DNA of 64,000 nt from Diplosphaera chodatii (GCA_032358165.1 JAALGY010000033.1:1116001-1180000); one strand, 5' to 3'. Positions 44,118 to 58,553 are shown, counted from the first letter of the stretch. Notes: generated by a model from the letters alone, not told the origin. A program made the numbers and translations.

Positions 44118-47100
44118 ATGCCTTCCCGACAGGCTGACGCCGCTGTGGCGCCGCCAGCGCCGGATGCCCACCAGTCCATCCTGCGCAGTGGCAACAGCAG
44201 CCAACAGGGTGCAGCGCCTGCAGGCGAAGACAGACATCCCGGCGTCATCATGCAAGAAGTCGGACGAATCGACCAGCCGCACGCGTCTCGAGCAGCGCAC
44301 CATGCCCTGCCACAAGGTGCCGACGGTGTGGAAGCGGATGGAGTTGTGGATAGCGGTGCACTCAGCGAGCCGGACGCGCAGCAGGCAGCCCGTGGACACA
44401 GGCATGCACGGTCGATGTCCGGACTTTCGGCTGGCTCCGTGCCCTCTGTCGACTTCGAGCAAACCGCCCAGCCCGTGCCGTCCAGCGGGTTCGGCGATCA
44501 TGTGCGCCTCTGGCCGTGATGCATGCGCAGAATGCTACAGTGCCTGTCGTAGTCACCAATCTTTTCATACTCTCAGTTTGCAAATGTGCATAAATTCTCT
44601 TGTTCAGGAGTCCGTACTGCCACTGGCCAAACACCTCAGCTATCGAGATCCCAGCCGTGAAGTGGTCCTGAGGGTCGAAGCTATCGTGGAGAAGGAGGCA
44701 CGGGTGTGCAATCGTTTGTAGCAACTGTGCTCGCATGCTGACGTGTTGTCATCGACCAGAGGATGGTGGCGCCATAGCATCTGATGTTCAGGGGCATGAA
44801 TGGCTTCGTTGGCCACGCTCAACAGCGCACATGATCTGCTCTTGGCTCTGCGATGTAGGTTGTTGTACTCATCAGCAGAATAGTTGTGATTGTTGGTCTC
44901 GCCGTCCTCCTGGCGAGTTTGGGTCTGAAGTTGTCCAAGGTGAGCTCAGTAACCTCCACATCTCCCTCCACTAGAGATTAAAACCCGCGGTTTGTGCTGT
45001 CGACACCTGTGCTAACACATTGCTTCGCTCGACCATGCAGGATGATAGCTGGTTCATCCAAAACCATGCCGTATACGTTGTGAACCTGTGCTTTGGGGTC
45101 ATACTTCTGGTTTTGTCGCTGGCGGCCGTCGCTGCATGTGGCCACCGCATGCTCAAAGCAAAGCGGTCTGGCAAGCGTTGGTACGAGTGCTCCGCAGCCC
45201 ATGTGATTGCTGCCGGAAATACAGGATGCAAGCACTGGTGCTGCTGCATCTGCAGTGCATCAAGTCAGGAGTGTGGTGCGTTCCGCAGGTCACGTCGGCG
45301 GTCGTTCGTTTCTGTGGCCACGTTTGTGCAGCTGGTGATCCAGGTGCTTGCCAACTTGCCATGTGCTATGTGTCGGCCTTGCAGCACCACTTCCTGCAGT
45401 GCAAAGGCTCCTGACCACAGCAATATTTATTTGTCATCACTTCATTCGGCTGTGTTGCAGACGGTGTCCCTGCTCTTCTTTGTGGTGCCAAACGCCTACA
45501 TCCTCTCTCACGGTACAGCATACAATGCTACAGTGGTATGCTTCCTGCCAGCAGCAATGTAGATGTGCAGCTGCAGTGCACAGCAGGGCCACCCTGGCCT
45601 GACTCTTTCGGCATGTTTGCAGATTGCGCTTGGTTTGACAGTGTTGTGATTTGGTCCGGGGTGGTGCGATGGCAGGTGGGCCAAGATCTCCTGCTGCGAT
45701 GCTGCAGACAAGCTGCAAGCCGCTTGCATCATGGCCTGAGCATGGCATCGCATTAACGCTGCTGCAACGTGCATGGCTTACCTTGCCTCATGTGTGAACA
45801 GTGTTGGGCCAGCATCTTCATCATTTTCGTCATATTCTCACATGCGGCCAACCCCTGGGTATATGTCCAGCGTGACCACGGTTGCATTGGTTGCAAATGC
45901 ATGCCAATGGCTCCGCTGTGTCGCCTATGACGATTGTTTCATACCACATAGGTCAACCCGGCTGCGCCAAAGGCCTCTGCTGTGATGTTTGATGCGCCCT
46001 TTTGGCAAACGCACTGGTGGAAGTTCGCCCTCTTGTGAGCGCAAATGGCTTGACAGCCTGGCTGCAACTGTGCCGCGCCCAGCTATCATGGGGTGCTTGT
46101 TCACATACTTGGGCCGTGTTGCCTGGTCATGCAAGGCTGCTGACGTACTGCCCTGCAGGCTCGCCTTTTCAGCTTGCAACATCTCTGTTGGCGCCATCCT
46201 GCAGCATGGTCGGTGTTGTGACTGTTTTGTGAACAACTTCAGCCCAGTCCCAGCGTGTGCAACTGCATGTGTGACATAGGTGCAGCTGTGCCGTAAATGC
46301 CAGGTTGTGCAATCTGTCAGGCAGCTTGCCGTCCTGCTCCCAGATGAGCTCAGTGGACAACGAGGACCGAGTGATGTGGCCGGCAGCGTGGCATCGTCAC
46401 GGCACTCCTGCCGAGGAAAGGACTACATCTGCAAGCTGGACACATCTGTGTGAGTAGCAATGCCAAATGTACATGCCAGTTTGAGCTGCGACTTAGGCCA
46501 ACGCTGTCGTCGGCAATCTGTGTACACTGAGCATCCTGGTGTCCTACTCTGCGCAGCCTGGCTTTGGCATGCACTAGCATCGCTCTGCTGCTGCTGTTTC
46601 TTGGGCTCTGGGTGTTCTTCATTGCACGAGCGTACCGCCGCGTTCTGCAGCTCAGCTATGCCGAGAACCGCATAGCTAACATCTCAATCCGCATCCAGGT
46701 ATGCCCTTACGATTTCTGCTTGCCATCATGTGAAGGGAGGCGCAAGTCGACTGAGAACTCGAGCAAGTTACAGTTGCCTTACTTGTGTATGTCTGCCCAG
46801 CCCTGATCCTGCACTGTCTTGTTGCAGATACGCAGCAAGGGGTCAGTCAGCCTGGTCAACAAATTGCAATGACACGATCAACAGTTTTGACATAGCCGCC
46901 GATCGAGGTCATCAGCACATTGAAGAGAACATGCATGTTGCAGGTTTCCAGTGGTATTCTTTGTTGTAGCGTTGGTGGTGCTTTTCTACCTGCACCTGGA
47001 TAGTTGCGCATCCTATGTTGAGTCCTGGATTGGCATGTTGGCGCCTCAGGTGGGTGCACCCTGCACAGAGGCAGTGTACAATCGAACCTGCATCTGTGGT

Positions 47101-50100
47101 GCATGCGAGAACCAACCAGGTCTTTTTCCAGCCCAAGTCTGCAGCTGTTTCGCTTGCAGATCGTGATGACAACCACCTCGATCCTGGGTTGCTTTACCTA
47201 CATGGTGAGTGCAAGGTATGCACTCCGCCTGAGATGTGCCTCCGCCACCTCAGGAATGCTGACATGACTGCTGACTTGCTGAGTTCAATCCACGCAGCCC
47301 AGCAACCCCGATCTCGTCAACCCAGTGCTCCAGGTTTGATGCCTCGACAGCTGCGTCGAATTCTCAAACCTGCACAACGCGTGCATCACGCAGATACCTG
47401 ATCATATCTAGCTCACTCTCATGCAACATCTTTGAGTCTGACCATCTGAAAGATGCACTGACAGGTCTGGCTGCAAGAGTTCGCATGGTCAGAAAAGGGT
47501 CGGCGGCTGAAGCTGAAGGCTCGCGAGCAGATGGCAGATCACATGCCGCAGCTGTTGACTGAGCCGATCTTTTGTTTTGAGACGGCCGTCAGGATGCTGT
47601 ACTGGTGAGAACGCCCACATGCATCTGATTTGTGCACAGAGGTGGTTGTAGCGCCACACATGCAGCACATGTCTGCACGCAGCTGTTGCACTGACAGACA
47701 TGTCAGGATGCAGGTCAATCCTCGTGTACAGATACGAGTCGGTGAGGCCACAAGCCTGACATGGCCTCGTTGTGGCCCTAGTGTGGAACAGGCTCTGATG
47801 CTGCAGCAACTGCAGTGCGAAGACCTAGCAAACACTGGCATTGTGTTGTCTGGCAGGAGACTATCAGGAGCAATGACAATCTCTACTCGCTCGACACAGC
47901 TATGAAGGTGGGGCTCATGTGTGCAGCAACTGTCCAGATGAAGGCTAAAGGCTGGAGGCTGAGTGACTGCGGATCCAGCATCGTGTCACATCCACATCAC
48001 TGGTGGCCCAGATCTGCGCTGTCGGACATCTGCATGCTTACTGCATGGCATGTTGTGTCCGTTGCCGCTGCGTGTCCTACCTGAGCTGTGCTTGCACTGC
48101 AGCTGTACAACTTTGACAGCTTCGAGTTGTTGTGGGAGCGGCGTGAGGACACCAAAGTGCTTCTGGCATGGAATGCGGAGCGAATACTGATGTCCTTTCG
48201 TGGCACAGCATCCTTCGTCAACGTCCTTGCCGATCTGCAGGTGTACGCTACAATCAACGTCCAAATGAGTTTTGCTATAGCCAGGACCTCCTACCCTGAC
48301 CTGCTGTGGGTTAGCAGTGCTGCTTATGTCAACTGCTCGTGCCCGCAGTTCTGGATGAGCACGCATCCGCCGTCGAGGGGCCGGGGCACACGATACATTG
48401 GCACACGCCCGGCGGTGCATGCCGGCTTCCTGCGCAGCTGGCTGGCAAACGGCCTAAACAAGTACAATCATCTTCTTTGCACCTGCTCAGCTGTGGATGT
48501 GTTGCCTGATGGCATGCGTCCTACACCACGTGGATGCAGCAATCCTCTTCGTGTCGGCAGCATGCATTCCGGTATGCAGGCGTGTGATACAGCGACTGGA
48601 GGAAATCATCGACCAGAGTGGCAAAATGCCAGATGGGATGCAGCGCAAGATCATGCTCACAGGTGCGTGCAGGCTGACAACAGCATCACGCTGCAGAATA
48701 CTGCTGCATTGGCTGCGCGGTCTGGCCAGCTTGGATGCTGAGTCTGTGCGCACAGGTCACAGCCTGGGTGGCGCTCTTGCCCACCTTGCAGCCTACGACA
48801 TCACCAAGGCATTTCCCAACCTGTTGGTGCGCTGCTATACCTTCGGCGCCCCAAGGTAGGAGTCCTCTCGGAAACCGTTGCTGCCCATTGCTGCTGCGAA
48901 ATGAACGGTGCAGGCAGCATGCCATCGAAGTCCTGAAACGTCCATCCGCCCAGGGTTGGCAACCACGCATTTGCCAAGGACTACAACAACACTGTGCCGG
49001 ACTCATGGGCGGTCATCAACGGTGTGCATGCAAATTTGTGGGAAGTTGCTCGTTCATACAGTTGCTTGGAGGCATTTCGCCAAACAAGGCACAGCTCCCT
49101 GGTCAGCTTATGCCCCAGTGTCACAAATACGTGGTTGCAGGCCAGGATGTGGTCACACGCGGAGCAAAATTTGGCGTATACAAAAGGTACGTGTATCAGC
49201 AGATGCATGTATTCAGCAAGAAAACGGTGTGCCAACACGCCAAGCTTGCTTGTCCACGTCGTCTCGTGCCTCAAACTCTGGTGAACCTTGCATTGGTGCA
49301 GATGCGGCCATCGGGTGTTTATCGGCGGCACTGGCGAAATCCTGGTGAGGCACAACTATGTAATGTGTGATGCAACCTGGCAGCTATGGCACAGAACAGC
49401 TACTATAGCCGTCGTGCAGCTTGATTGATTGGTGCAAGCTGCAGGGCTGTGCAGTACAGCCTGTGAACCCTGACATTGTTCACGCCATCCGCTCAGGTAC
49501 GGCCCAGCTTCTCGGAGATCTCCCTGCGGCAGACTTCGTGGAGTGCCTCTGCGCGCGACCACATGCTGGCCAGCTACAAGGAGGCGATGATATCGATCAT
49601 GCTGCGCCAGTTCGACAAGAGCAAGGGCTTCAAGGACGGGATGCAGGCGCGTGTGACGACGCATGGTTTCCAGTCAGCTGCATGACCTCATGCCTACACT
49701 GGTATGGGAAAACGCCCAGACCGTTCCCCTGGACATACACGTCGACCCAGTGGCATTCCTACACAATACTGGGCATCTGCGCAGCACTTTGGATGCTGTA
49801 GGCACCAACACAGTCCAGGCAAGCCGTACCCCTCTTTTGGTGCAGGGGGTGCTGGAGCTGATGGAGACCATCAACATTGTGCGCTTGGAGGGGGATGCGC
49901 CCAAGACTGCACGCGAGGCGGAGTTTGCTGCGAAGCTGGCCACGCTGGCTGGTCTCGGCGGCCTGGCAGCAGAGAAGGTGGCAGAGGCCGCCAGCGATGC
50001 TGGCAACGCCGTGAGCAGCGCGGCAGATGCGGCAGGCCATGCAGTTTTGGGCGGCACCTCCGCCGCTTTCCATTGCGTGAGCCATCCTCTCACCGCCAGG

Positions 50101-51236
50101 CACCAGACGGAGCGCGCCAGCTGGCGGCTGTACGGCGTGCCATGCACACACAGGCTGAGCATCTCAACGTGGGGACATCGTGCATTTCTGTGGCTCGCAT
50201 GGCGTGCAATGACAACTGTGTGCGAATCTGCAGGTGCAACCAGCAGATAACGATGAGGACGACCCGGAGGCAGATGAGGTCGGCAGCCTGCCGTCATTGA
50301 GCCGCCACTCATTGGCGGACGTCCCCGTTCCAGAGCCGCCCATTGTGGAGCCGGCCCCCAGCAGGAGCAGGTGCAGTCGGATGCGCTGGCTTCTGCACAA
50401 ATAGCCGAGCTGATTGCCACAATCACATGCCTTGAGACGCCTTGTTGGTCGGCGTTGGTCGCACGACAGATTTACCCAGCTGTGCATGGCACTACTGATC
50501 GATACCAGGACAAACAATGCCAATCTGAGCAGTTGCTGCATGATGTGGTGCAGTGAAACAACCAGCAAAGCGCATAAACAGCAGATGCATGTGCGATCTG
50601 CTGCCTGTCTTGCGCTGTTACAACATCGCATAATCGTGATCATGGTGCAGGCGAGGCCTGTGGCCGCACATCCAGCGGGATGCGCGCACCAGCAGCGAGA
50701 GTGCGCGCGGGTCCGATCAGGATGCGAGCTCGGCCGCCTCGAGGCGCAGCTTGCCTGTCGGCAGCCCACCCAGCATGGCGTCTGCCGTCAGCGCCACAAG
50801 CGGTTCTGGGAGGCCAGGGGATCGGTCGTCGGGCAGGCCCAGGGCGGACGGCATCCGCAGCAGCGGCACCTACCGTCGCGGCGCCGCAGCGCCATACACG
50901 CAGTCAGCTCCTCCAAAGCCCTGCCTGCCTCGTGAGGGTTCGCCTGCAGAGGGTGGCGCACGCCCAGGCAGCCATGGCGGCTCAGGCGGCCACGGGGACG
51001 ACACTTCGGCCACTCACCATGGCTCAGTCGCGGGCCTCCAGCACCCGAGCCCGCAGTCCCTGCCGGAGGGTCTGCTGCCCGGCGGCGCCGACATTGAGCG
51101 CGGCATCACCTATGAGGGCGGCATGCGTCGCGTCACAGGTGATAATCTCATCATCGGATGGTTGCTTGTCACAAGTGGCATGTTGCCAGGCTCACGGACC
51201 TGGCTGCATGCGGAGGGACACGTCCTGCGACGGTAA
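44118..51236 (+). CDS. Lipase D: multi-pass membrane class-3 lipase (first of three paralogues)
   Basis: Predicted membrane-anchored acylglycerol or phospholipid hydrolase with a class-3 (fungal lipase-like) alpha/beta-hydrolase domain. ATG 44118 opens a polar N-terminus; exon 44608-44703 carries LSYRDPSREVVLRVE, shared with E. Many small exons follow with hydrophobic segments (VVIVGLAVLLASLG, VVNLCFGVILLVLSL, LLFFVVPNAYIL, IALLLLFLGLWVFFI, FPVVFFVVALVVLFYL), then WLQEFAWSEKGRRLKLKA. The lipase domain has FELLWERREDTKVLLAW, the oxyanion-side motif MSFRGTASF, GHSLGGALAHLAAYD (Ser codon 48761-48763), CYTFGAPR, INGQDVVTRGAKFGVYKR (likely Asp) and CGHRVFIGG (likely His), so a Ser-Asp-His triad is present. 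After a GC-AG intron (49647-49845) an Ala-rich helix and a Ser/Gly-rich tail follow. The stop at 51236 is the first in frame; a splice near 51139 is possible. Diacylglycerol lipases also place such a domain behind membrane helices, but here there are more than four. Confidence 0.78.
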
Positions 51237-52014
51237 TACCTGGCGCCTCGTAGGCAGTGTCGATGCTACTCTGATGTGGCACGTGGCACACGATCATATC
51301 TGCATGCGCAGGAGATGCTGGCAGCGATGACGGACAGACGGAAGTCACAGCAGAGGGACACTGGCCGGGGGCTGGTGTCAGCATGGCCAGTGTGTTGTGC
51401 GCCCCGCTGCCACAGAAGCACTGAAACCCCCTGTTCATGCCTTGATGTGGCATGTGTGCAGTCGCCGCCACAGCACTCACTTTATGACAATATTGCCCTA
51501 CCTGTATCTTTCGTGAGGAGCTGCTTCACTTGAAACTAGTTCAGAAACTGGTTGGTCTGTCGCTTCGCCTTTGTTCACTTCATCAGTTGCGCACTGCTTG
51601 TGCTTTGAGGTCATCAGTAGTCGAGTGACCTATGTACAGGTCTTAACAACGACGTCAGATGTCATGCCGCAGCTGGAAACCCTGGCGGTCGTCCCAAAAC
51701 CTCCGACCCGAACTCTGATGCAAGCCAATTGAGGAACATCGCGTGGCAGGCAGTCGTGATTCGAGCGAGCAAGCCTTGAAGGCTTGTACGCTTGGCGTTT
51801 GCTGCCCAGCAGACGGTGTATGTAGGGGAGGCTGCGTTCTCCTTGCTGGCTGGGACATCTGCATGCAATACCGTCCTGGCAGGGGCTGCACGCAGCTGTC
51901 GATGCGCATGGCTTGTGACTTCATCAGTCAGACACAGCCCAAGCGTGATGGCACATCTCGGCGGCCAGCAGGAGCAGGAGCCAGGTGGTTACATGTGCCA
52001 CCACTGAGACACAC
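51237..52014 (+). other. Intergenic region between lipases D and E
   Basis: About 0.8 kb with short frames only. It may contain an untranslated first exon of E, or a coding one, because the N-terminus of E is not firmly placed. Nothing else was recognised. Confidence 0.35.
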
Positions 52015-55000
52015 ATGCTTTCTGCGCGCGTGCATACTATGGATGCTGTCAAGCCATGCCACAGCCATCCCTTCTGCCCGGATCCCAGCACCGTGGGTAG
52101 GCCTTCTAGACCTTCCTACCACTGGTCGCACGCAGGGACCCCTACAGATGGACAGGGCATCCCCGTAGCTGCTGCACAGCCGGCAGGCATTGCTGACGCC
52201 GCCAGCACGACCACTGTCAGTAGCCAAGCCGAAGCAGATGCTGCCGAGGCAGCTGCACCAGCGGCTGGCGAGGCTGCAGCAGTGACACATGCGCAACCTG
52301 CAACAGGTGCCAGGGATGCAGCACGTGATGGCCCAGACATTGGGACGCCGTCAGATGTGACACCAGATGACGCCATGCAGCCGCTGCCAGATGTGCGGCG
52401 ACCCAGCGGCCACCACACCAACTGGCTGTCGTCCATCAGCCCAGTGTCCAGCAGGCAGTCGACCGGCTCCTCTGGATGGACCAGCGACTTCGAGCGCACC
52501 GCTGCCCCAATGGAGTCCAGCGGACTGGGTGATGCTGGCACCAGCACCCTGCCGGTCACCCACTCGCTGAGCTACAGGTGCAGTAGGCCGACAAGGTGGT
52601 TGGCACGTGGTGTTCACCTTGGGAGCGTGAGGCAAAGCACACTAGTCGCGTCGCAGACCCCTGAGTGACTGATTGACTCGGGTTGCTGCAGGGACCCACA
52701 GAAGGAGGTGGTGCTGCGGGTGGAGTGCGCAAGCGATCGTCAAGTGCGGGTGGGCGCTGCATTGTGCCTACACTCATCTGCCAAGCCTCGAGCAAGGTTC
52801 GACTTGCCACCCTGGTGTAGAGTCAATCACGCCTTTGCGCACCCTGCGTGTAGGGCGCCATCCTGTGCGTGCGATCAGCCACTTTCCTGGGCACTGCATG
52901 CCTCGCCGCATTCTTCACCCTGAAGTTCACACAGGTGTGTCTGTGCTGTGGCTGCCAACACAGCAGACATGTGGCGAACAGATGCTTGCAGCATGCAGTA
53001 GGTGATCCATTATGCTGCTGTGAGGATACTGTTGGCATCGGAGGGACAAACACCACTGCATCATTGCATCCATGCAGCACGACAGGTGGTGGCTGGACCA
53101 GAGGGCGGTCTACATTGTGTACGTATGCTCTGGCAGCATCTGCTTCCTGTTCTCGCTGGTTGCTGTTATCCTCGGCGGGCAGCGCATTGTGATGGCATTC
53201 AGATCCGGCAAGCGTTGGTGAGTATCGTGGGCACATGCTTCTGCCTGTGAGCAATAGCACGCTTTCCGCACTTCAAACTGCTAGAAAGCAGCAACGCTGC
53301 TGAATCGGGGAAGTGCAGGTCAAAAAGGCGGCTGTTCTTCTGCCTAACCAGCTACTTCCAGCTGGTCGTTCAGGTGCTGCGATACATGGGATGCGCCCGC
53401 AAGCAGTTTAGTGCCGACAGTTGCTGCATTCGTTGTGTGTCGTGTACATCTTGTTGTGGAAGTTGGTGCAATGCGCGCAGTGCATCAACGATGTCACCTT
53501 CATTCTGCCATCTGCTTACATCCTGGCAAGGGACTGTGGCTGGTTCGACCCCTTCATTTGGTAAGTATGAACACTACGTATGTATCTTCGCATCTGGATT
53601 GTGGTCATGGGATGTATGTGGTCACGGTGGTCATGGGCGACAAGACAGCAGTGTGCTGTCAGTGGCAACCACACTGATTTCAAGTGAGTGTCTGGCGACA
53701 AGGTGGATGGCTATCATACGGTGGGAGGTGAGGACCTGGTTACCTGGCAGTAGCACAGAGCGAGAGCCGAGTGCGTGAGGTCATGCATCTAATGTTGCGA
53801 CCTTTCGAAGGTTGACTGCACGGTCAGCCCGGCAGCAACATTTCGATGCAATGAATTATGATCTAATGGCTGCAGTGCTGGGGTTTGATCTTCTGCAATT
53901 TCACAGCACAAGCGCATGCCGCAAATGTTTGGGTGAACCCCAAGGCGCCGGAAGCGGACGGCCTGGTCGTAGACCGACCGTTCCTCAGAGTCCACTGGTA
54001 CCTGATTTGCATCTGGTGAGGTTTACACCCTGGTCACCAGATTGACCAGTGCATCATACGCTTGCAGTGTCACGGTAGTGTTGAGACTGCACCATTTGCA
54101 ACCATATGCCATGCAGGCTGGTGTACGCGGGCATTGTCCTGGCCATTGGCATCCTGTTGCAGCAACGTGAGCTCTGAAGGCAGAGTTTTTCCATGCTGCC
54201 AACATGCGCAGCTGCAGTTATGTTGATATAGACGCTCCAGACAAGCCATGCTAACTCCTTTGTTCGATCCAAACAGACCATGAACTTAGCAGCTTTGCCG
54301 AAACTGGGGCTCGGCACAATCCCTCCAGTTTCCTAGAGATGTGTCGGGGAAAACACGTGTGGGTGAACTGCAGGGTTGACCGAGTGCCGTGAGTCCCTGC
54401 AGACGACCAGATGCTGAGCCAGCGGCGAGATGTATGGTATTTTGCCCATGTGACCCCACCTGCCCTCCTACGTCTACACGCCCTGATCCACGACTGCTGC
54501 ACTGCAGGCTTGCCCTCATATACACCTCCCTCGGTATCCTGCTGGCAACGCAGCTCATGTGCGCTGTGTGTCCGGCATGCAACACTTGCGGCCGACGTGC
54601 CACTCGTCACACAGTAGTGACCCCATGCACACATGTGAGACACATGTGTAGGTGGGCCTACTTCATCGCAGAGGCGCTGCGTCAGGTCACCCGCGGGGGG
54701 TACAACCAGGTAAAACCTACCAATACCTCAACATGCTCACGACCTTGTACATCCTGCTATCAGTGCTGCCGACGCCCACGTGTGAGCCCAGCAGACAAGG
54801 CTGACCACATATGCTGTGATGGTTTGCAGCACCGCATGTCCCAGCTCACGATGCGGATCCAGGTGCGCATGCTGCTATGTGCACTTCGTTTGACGTACTT
54901 GCAGGTGCAATCTCTTGCCTGGTGCATCTCTTCGACCCCTGCATGGCATCGTTCAATTTGATAATTTGTGGCACGCAGATTCGCAACAGAGGGTATGAGC

Positions 55001-58000
55001 ATGACGCGGGAACACGCGACACAAAATCTGCACGCCAAGCTTCAGCAGCTTTCAATACTCCATATCAAATCATGCCTGAGCGTAGGGTCCATGGTGTGAT
55101 TCACGCATGGTCTGACCTGGTGGCTTGCAGGTTTCCGATCCTATTCTTTATCGTCTGCATCGTGCTGCTGGCCTTTGTGAAGCTGAACAGCTGCTCATCG
55201 TTCATTGAAGCATGGCTAACGCTGCTGCCGATGATGATTGTGATGACGGTGGTGAGCGTGGTTGGCGCCTACATATTTGAGCCCGTGGTGAGCAACCATC
55301 ATGTTACAGTGCACCTTGAGCCAGTAACTGCAGGCGTCTCAGCTCAACTTCGCGAGGGAGATGTGTTGCCATGCTCACTGACAGAGCCGCACGCGTGTCC
55401 AACTTGCAGGATCCAGACGTCTGTGGCCCGGTCCTTCAGGTTTATGTGCCAGCATTCGCGCACACGAAGCACCTGCCGCCCCAACAACATCAGCAGCATC
55501 ATGCGTCGCGGTGACAGAACCTGCATTGCCAGCTGCGCACTTCCTCTGCTGTGCAGGTATGGCTGCAGGTGTTTGCCTGGTCCGAGCGGGGCCTGCGGCG
55601 GAAGCTGGCAGCTCGGGAGGCCAGCATCTCACACTGCGGGTCGCTGCGCCATGCGCCCATGTTCTGCATGGAGCGCGCGATCCACCTCTTCCACTGGTCC
55701 GCCCTGGTGTACAAGAGCGACGAGCAGGTAACATCAATCTGCTGACCTTTCAGGGTATGCGACGGCAGCATGCCAGCCCCCTCAAATGATGCCTGATAAC
55801 ACGGCGCTCCTAGGCGACTGCTAGGCACGCATGCAGATCCTTTCATCGTAGAGAAGGGTCTGCTGAGATACATGTGTGCAAGCCCGTCTGCAGGAGTCTG
55901 TTGACAACTCTGCCAAGCAGCTGGAAACCGCCATGAAGGTCTGGCACTCAGAAAGCAGTCGGCACACCTGCAGGGCCAGACTGCAGACATGCTCGTCTCG
56001 ATGCTCCTCGTCTACACACTCGGCTGTTTGCACTTTTGTGAAATGTACGCAGTTCTTGCTGCTCTCTCCAGACATGTACACACCACGTGACTGCATGCAA
56101 CACTTATCAGCATTGTTGCTGCTGGTTGCAGGCGTTTGGGCTTGACCACTTCGAGCTGCTGCTGGAGAAGGCACTCGACACCCGTGTGCTGCTGGCCTGG
56201 GGTCCAACCTCGGTGGTGCTGTCATTTCGGGGCACCTCATCCTGGACCAACCTCAAGGCCGACCTCTCTGCCTGGCTCACCGGTGAAGCGTGCATGCTTG
56301 CTATGCTTTGTCGATGGCTGCGCAGGGAGTGCGTGGCATGGTGCCAGGTTTTCACCTTTTCAGCCGTGGCATGCGAGTGTAGCCTGTCATGTACTGGACT
56401 AGTGTGTCGCCATCCTGCAGGTTATCCTAAGGGTCGAGGGTGGGGCACCACGATCCTGGGGACCCGGCCAGCTGTGCACAGGTTGGCTGCAGCGTCCCTG
56501 AGCGCAGTGCAGCCGTTGTGTTGAACAGCACTTGCATCGGGCCTCCTAGCCTAAGTTTGTACAGCATATTGCCTGATGACGACATGTTCTGTACAGCGGC
56601 TTCCTGCGTAGCTGGAAGACGAACGGCCTGGATGAGCGGGTGTTGCAGCGCGTTCAGGAGATCCTGACAGAACCGGGTGCACACCAGCGGCACGTGTACA
56701 TCACAGGGTGAGCCCATGTGGCTGGAGATCAGAGTATGTGACGGACGTCACGCAGACGATGCCACCGTGTCTTGCATACTGCAGGCACAGTCTTGGTGGC
56801 GCACTTGCGCAGCTGGCTGCGTATGACCTGGCCACAGCGCACCCAGACCTTCCCATCAGCTGCTACACATTCGGTGGCCCAAGGTCAGGACATTTTTAGC
56901 TGCAGCACTTATCAAATAGAGTTTGACATTCAGATCACCATTCAGTTTCTGTTCCTTCCGGCATGTGCGCTTGATTTTTGCGAGTTTTGTACCATCGCAG
57001 AGTTGGAAACCATCGCTTTGCGGCAGAGTACGAGCGCGTTGTGCCAGATACCTTCCACATCATCAATGGGCAGGTGTGTGCGCCTGTACCTGAGACAGGA
57101 CGAGCTCACGTTGCTGCCGGCATGGGAGAGGACCCAAGAGAAGGGCACTGTGATCACCAGAGCTCAGTCCTCGTGTCATGTTGGCAAGGACCTGGTGACG
57201 AGGGGAGGCAAGTTTGGGGTTTACAAGAGGGCGGGGCACCGTGTCCTGCTGTCTAAGGGGGACATGGTGGTGGGCCCGCAGGGCATAATGTTTTTCACAC
57301 GCAACATGCAAAATCAACGTTGCACCAGGGTCCACGCTTGTCCTGCACAGCTTGCACAGATGCCTGATGAACGTGGGTTCCTGCCAAGATTGTATAGCCA
57401 CATGTGCAGGTGCGGCCTTCGTATGCTGAAACATCGCTGCGGCAGGTGCCATTCGGCGCCTCAGGCCGTGACCACCTTCTGAAGGCCTACCGCAACAGCC
57501 TCATGTCGGTGCTGCTGAACCAGTTTGACCGCAGCAAGCGGTTTCAGGATGGCATGCAGGCGAGGCGTCAGTGCCCATTCCAAGGACAAATGCACTGCAA
57601 TGTGCATTTTGCACCATATCAGTTGCTTGCCGCCCCAGCGCCACTCAACGCCACGGCATGCAATGCGCCCTGCGGCAGGGAGTCATGGAGCTGCTGGAAG
57701 GCATACAGATCCTGCAGCCTGCGCCAGGCAGCCGGCAGGTGCAGTGCCAGACAGTCTTGCTGACCAGTGGCTTCGCATGTGACGTGCAGTAGATCCATCA
57801 GCTCAGATCCCCAGCCTGTGGTATCCCAGTTGAGCATACCTCTGTGCACGGCAACTACAGGATAGGGATCAGGCGCGGAAGCAGTCGCCGCAGGAGATTG
57901 AGCTGATGGACCGGCTGACGGAGCTGGCGGCCGCCCGCGCATCCGGCGACATCACGGCCTCCATGCTGCTGCCGCCGCAGTTTCGGGGGCACCCCGCCTT

Positions 58001-58553
58001 CATGGAGTTCGAGGAGGTGCTGGCAGCGCTGCTGTTGCTGCTGCTGTGCATTGCCCGTCTTGTAAGTCCCTCACATGCCTGGCATGCAGCACTGGCTCTG
58101 CATGTCATGGCTTCTGGAGATGATACCTATGCAAGACTGCATATTGCACAACCTATCGGCTCAGACCAACCGCGCGCTTGCACCCAGGAGCCGCCGTCTG
58201 TGGATGGCAGCGTCGCAGCGGGCGCAGAGACTGTGCAGCATGCCGCATCAGATCATGGAGCACGCGGTGAGGACAATGGCGCAAACGAGCCCGCTGCTCG
58301 GGACGCCGATGCCGCAGCATGGGCCGCAGATGCAGCCGGTACACCTGGCAGGGCAGCGTCTGTCACGCTGGGCCAGCTGGCGCGCGGCTCAGCTCGGCCG
58401 CCGCTATCTGTGCTTGTGGCGGCCAGGACGCACTCCGTGCCCGCACCGCAGGCGTCACTGCCGCCCTCGATGCGCAACCTGCCACGGCTGCAGCAGGCCA
58501 GCAGCGTGTGCAGCTCTGGCACGTTCTCACGGCGCGGCTTGCGCCGGGAGTGA
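52015..58553 (+). CDS. Lipase E: multi-pass membrane class-3 lipase (second paralogue)
   Basis: Colinear with D. A Thr/Ala/Ser-rich N-terminus ends in TSTLPVTHSLSYR and splices (52577 to 52692) to DPQKEVVLRVECASDR. Membrane segments include ATFLGTACLAAFFTL, AVYIVYVCSGSICFLFSLVA, FQLVVQ, LVYAGIVLAIGILL, LALIYTSLGILLATQ and FPILFFIVCIVLLAFVKL, then WLQVFAWSERGLRRKLAARE. The lipase domain has FELLLEKALDTRVLLAW, LSFRGTSSWTNLKADL, GTRPAVHSGFLRSWK, GHSLGGALAQLAAYD (Ser codon 56789-56791), CYTFGGPRVGNHRFAAEY, INGQDLVTRGGKFGVYKR and AGHRVLLSKGDMVVGP. A C-terminal VRPSYAETSLRQV motif, a GC-AG intron (57560-57678) at the same codon as in D, and GVMELLEGIQIL follow. The tail ends RRGLRRE with TGA 58551-58553. 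ATG 52015 is a provisional start, being the first ATG in the open frame. The 52868-54020 exons are the least certain. Confidence 0.76.
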
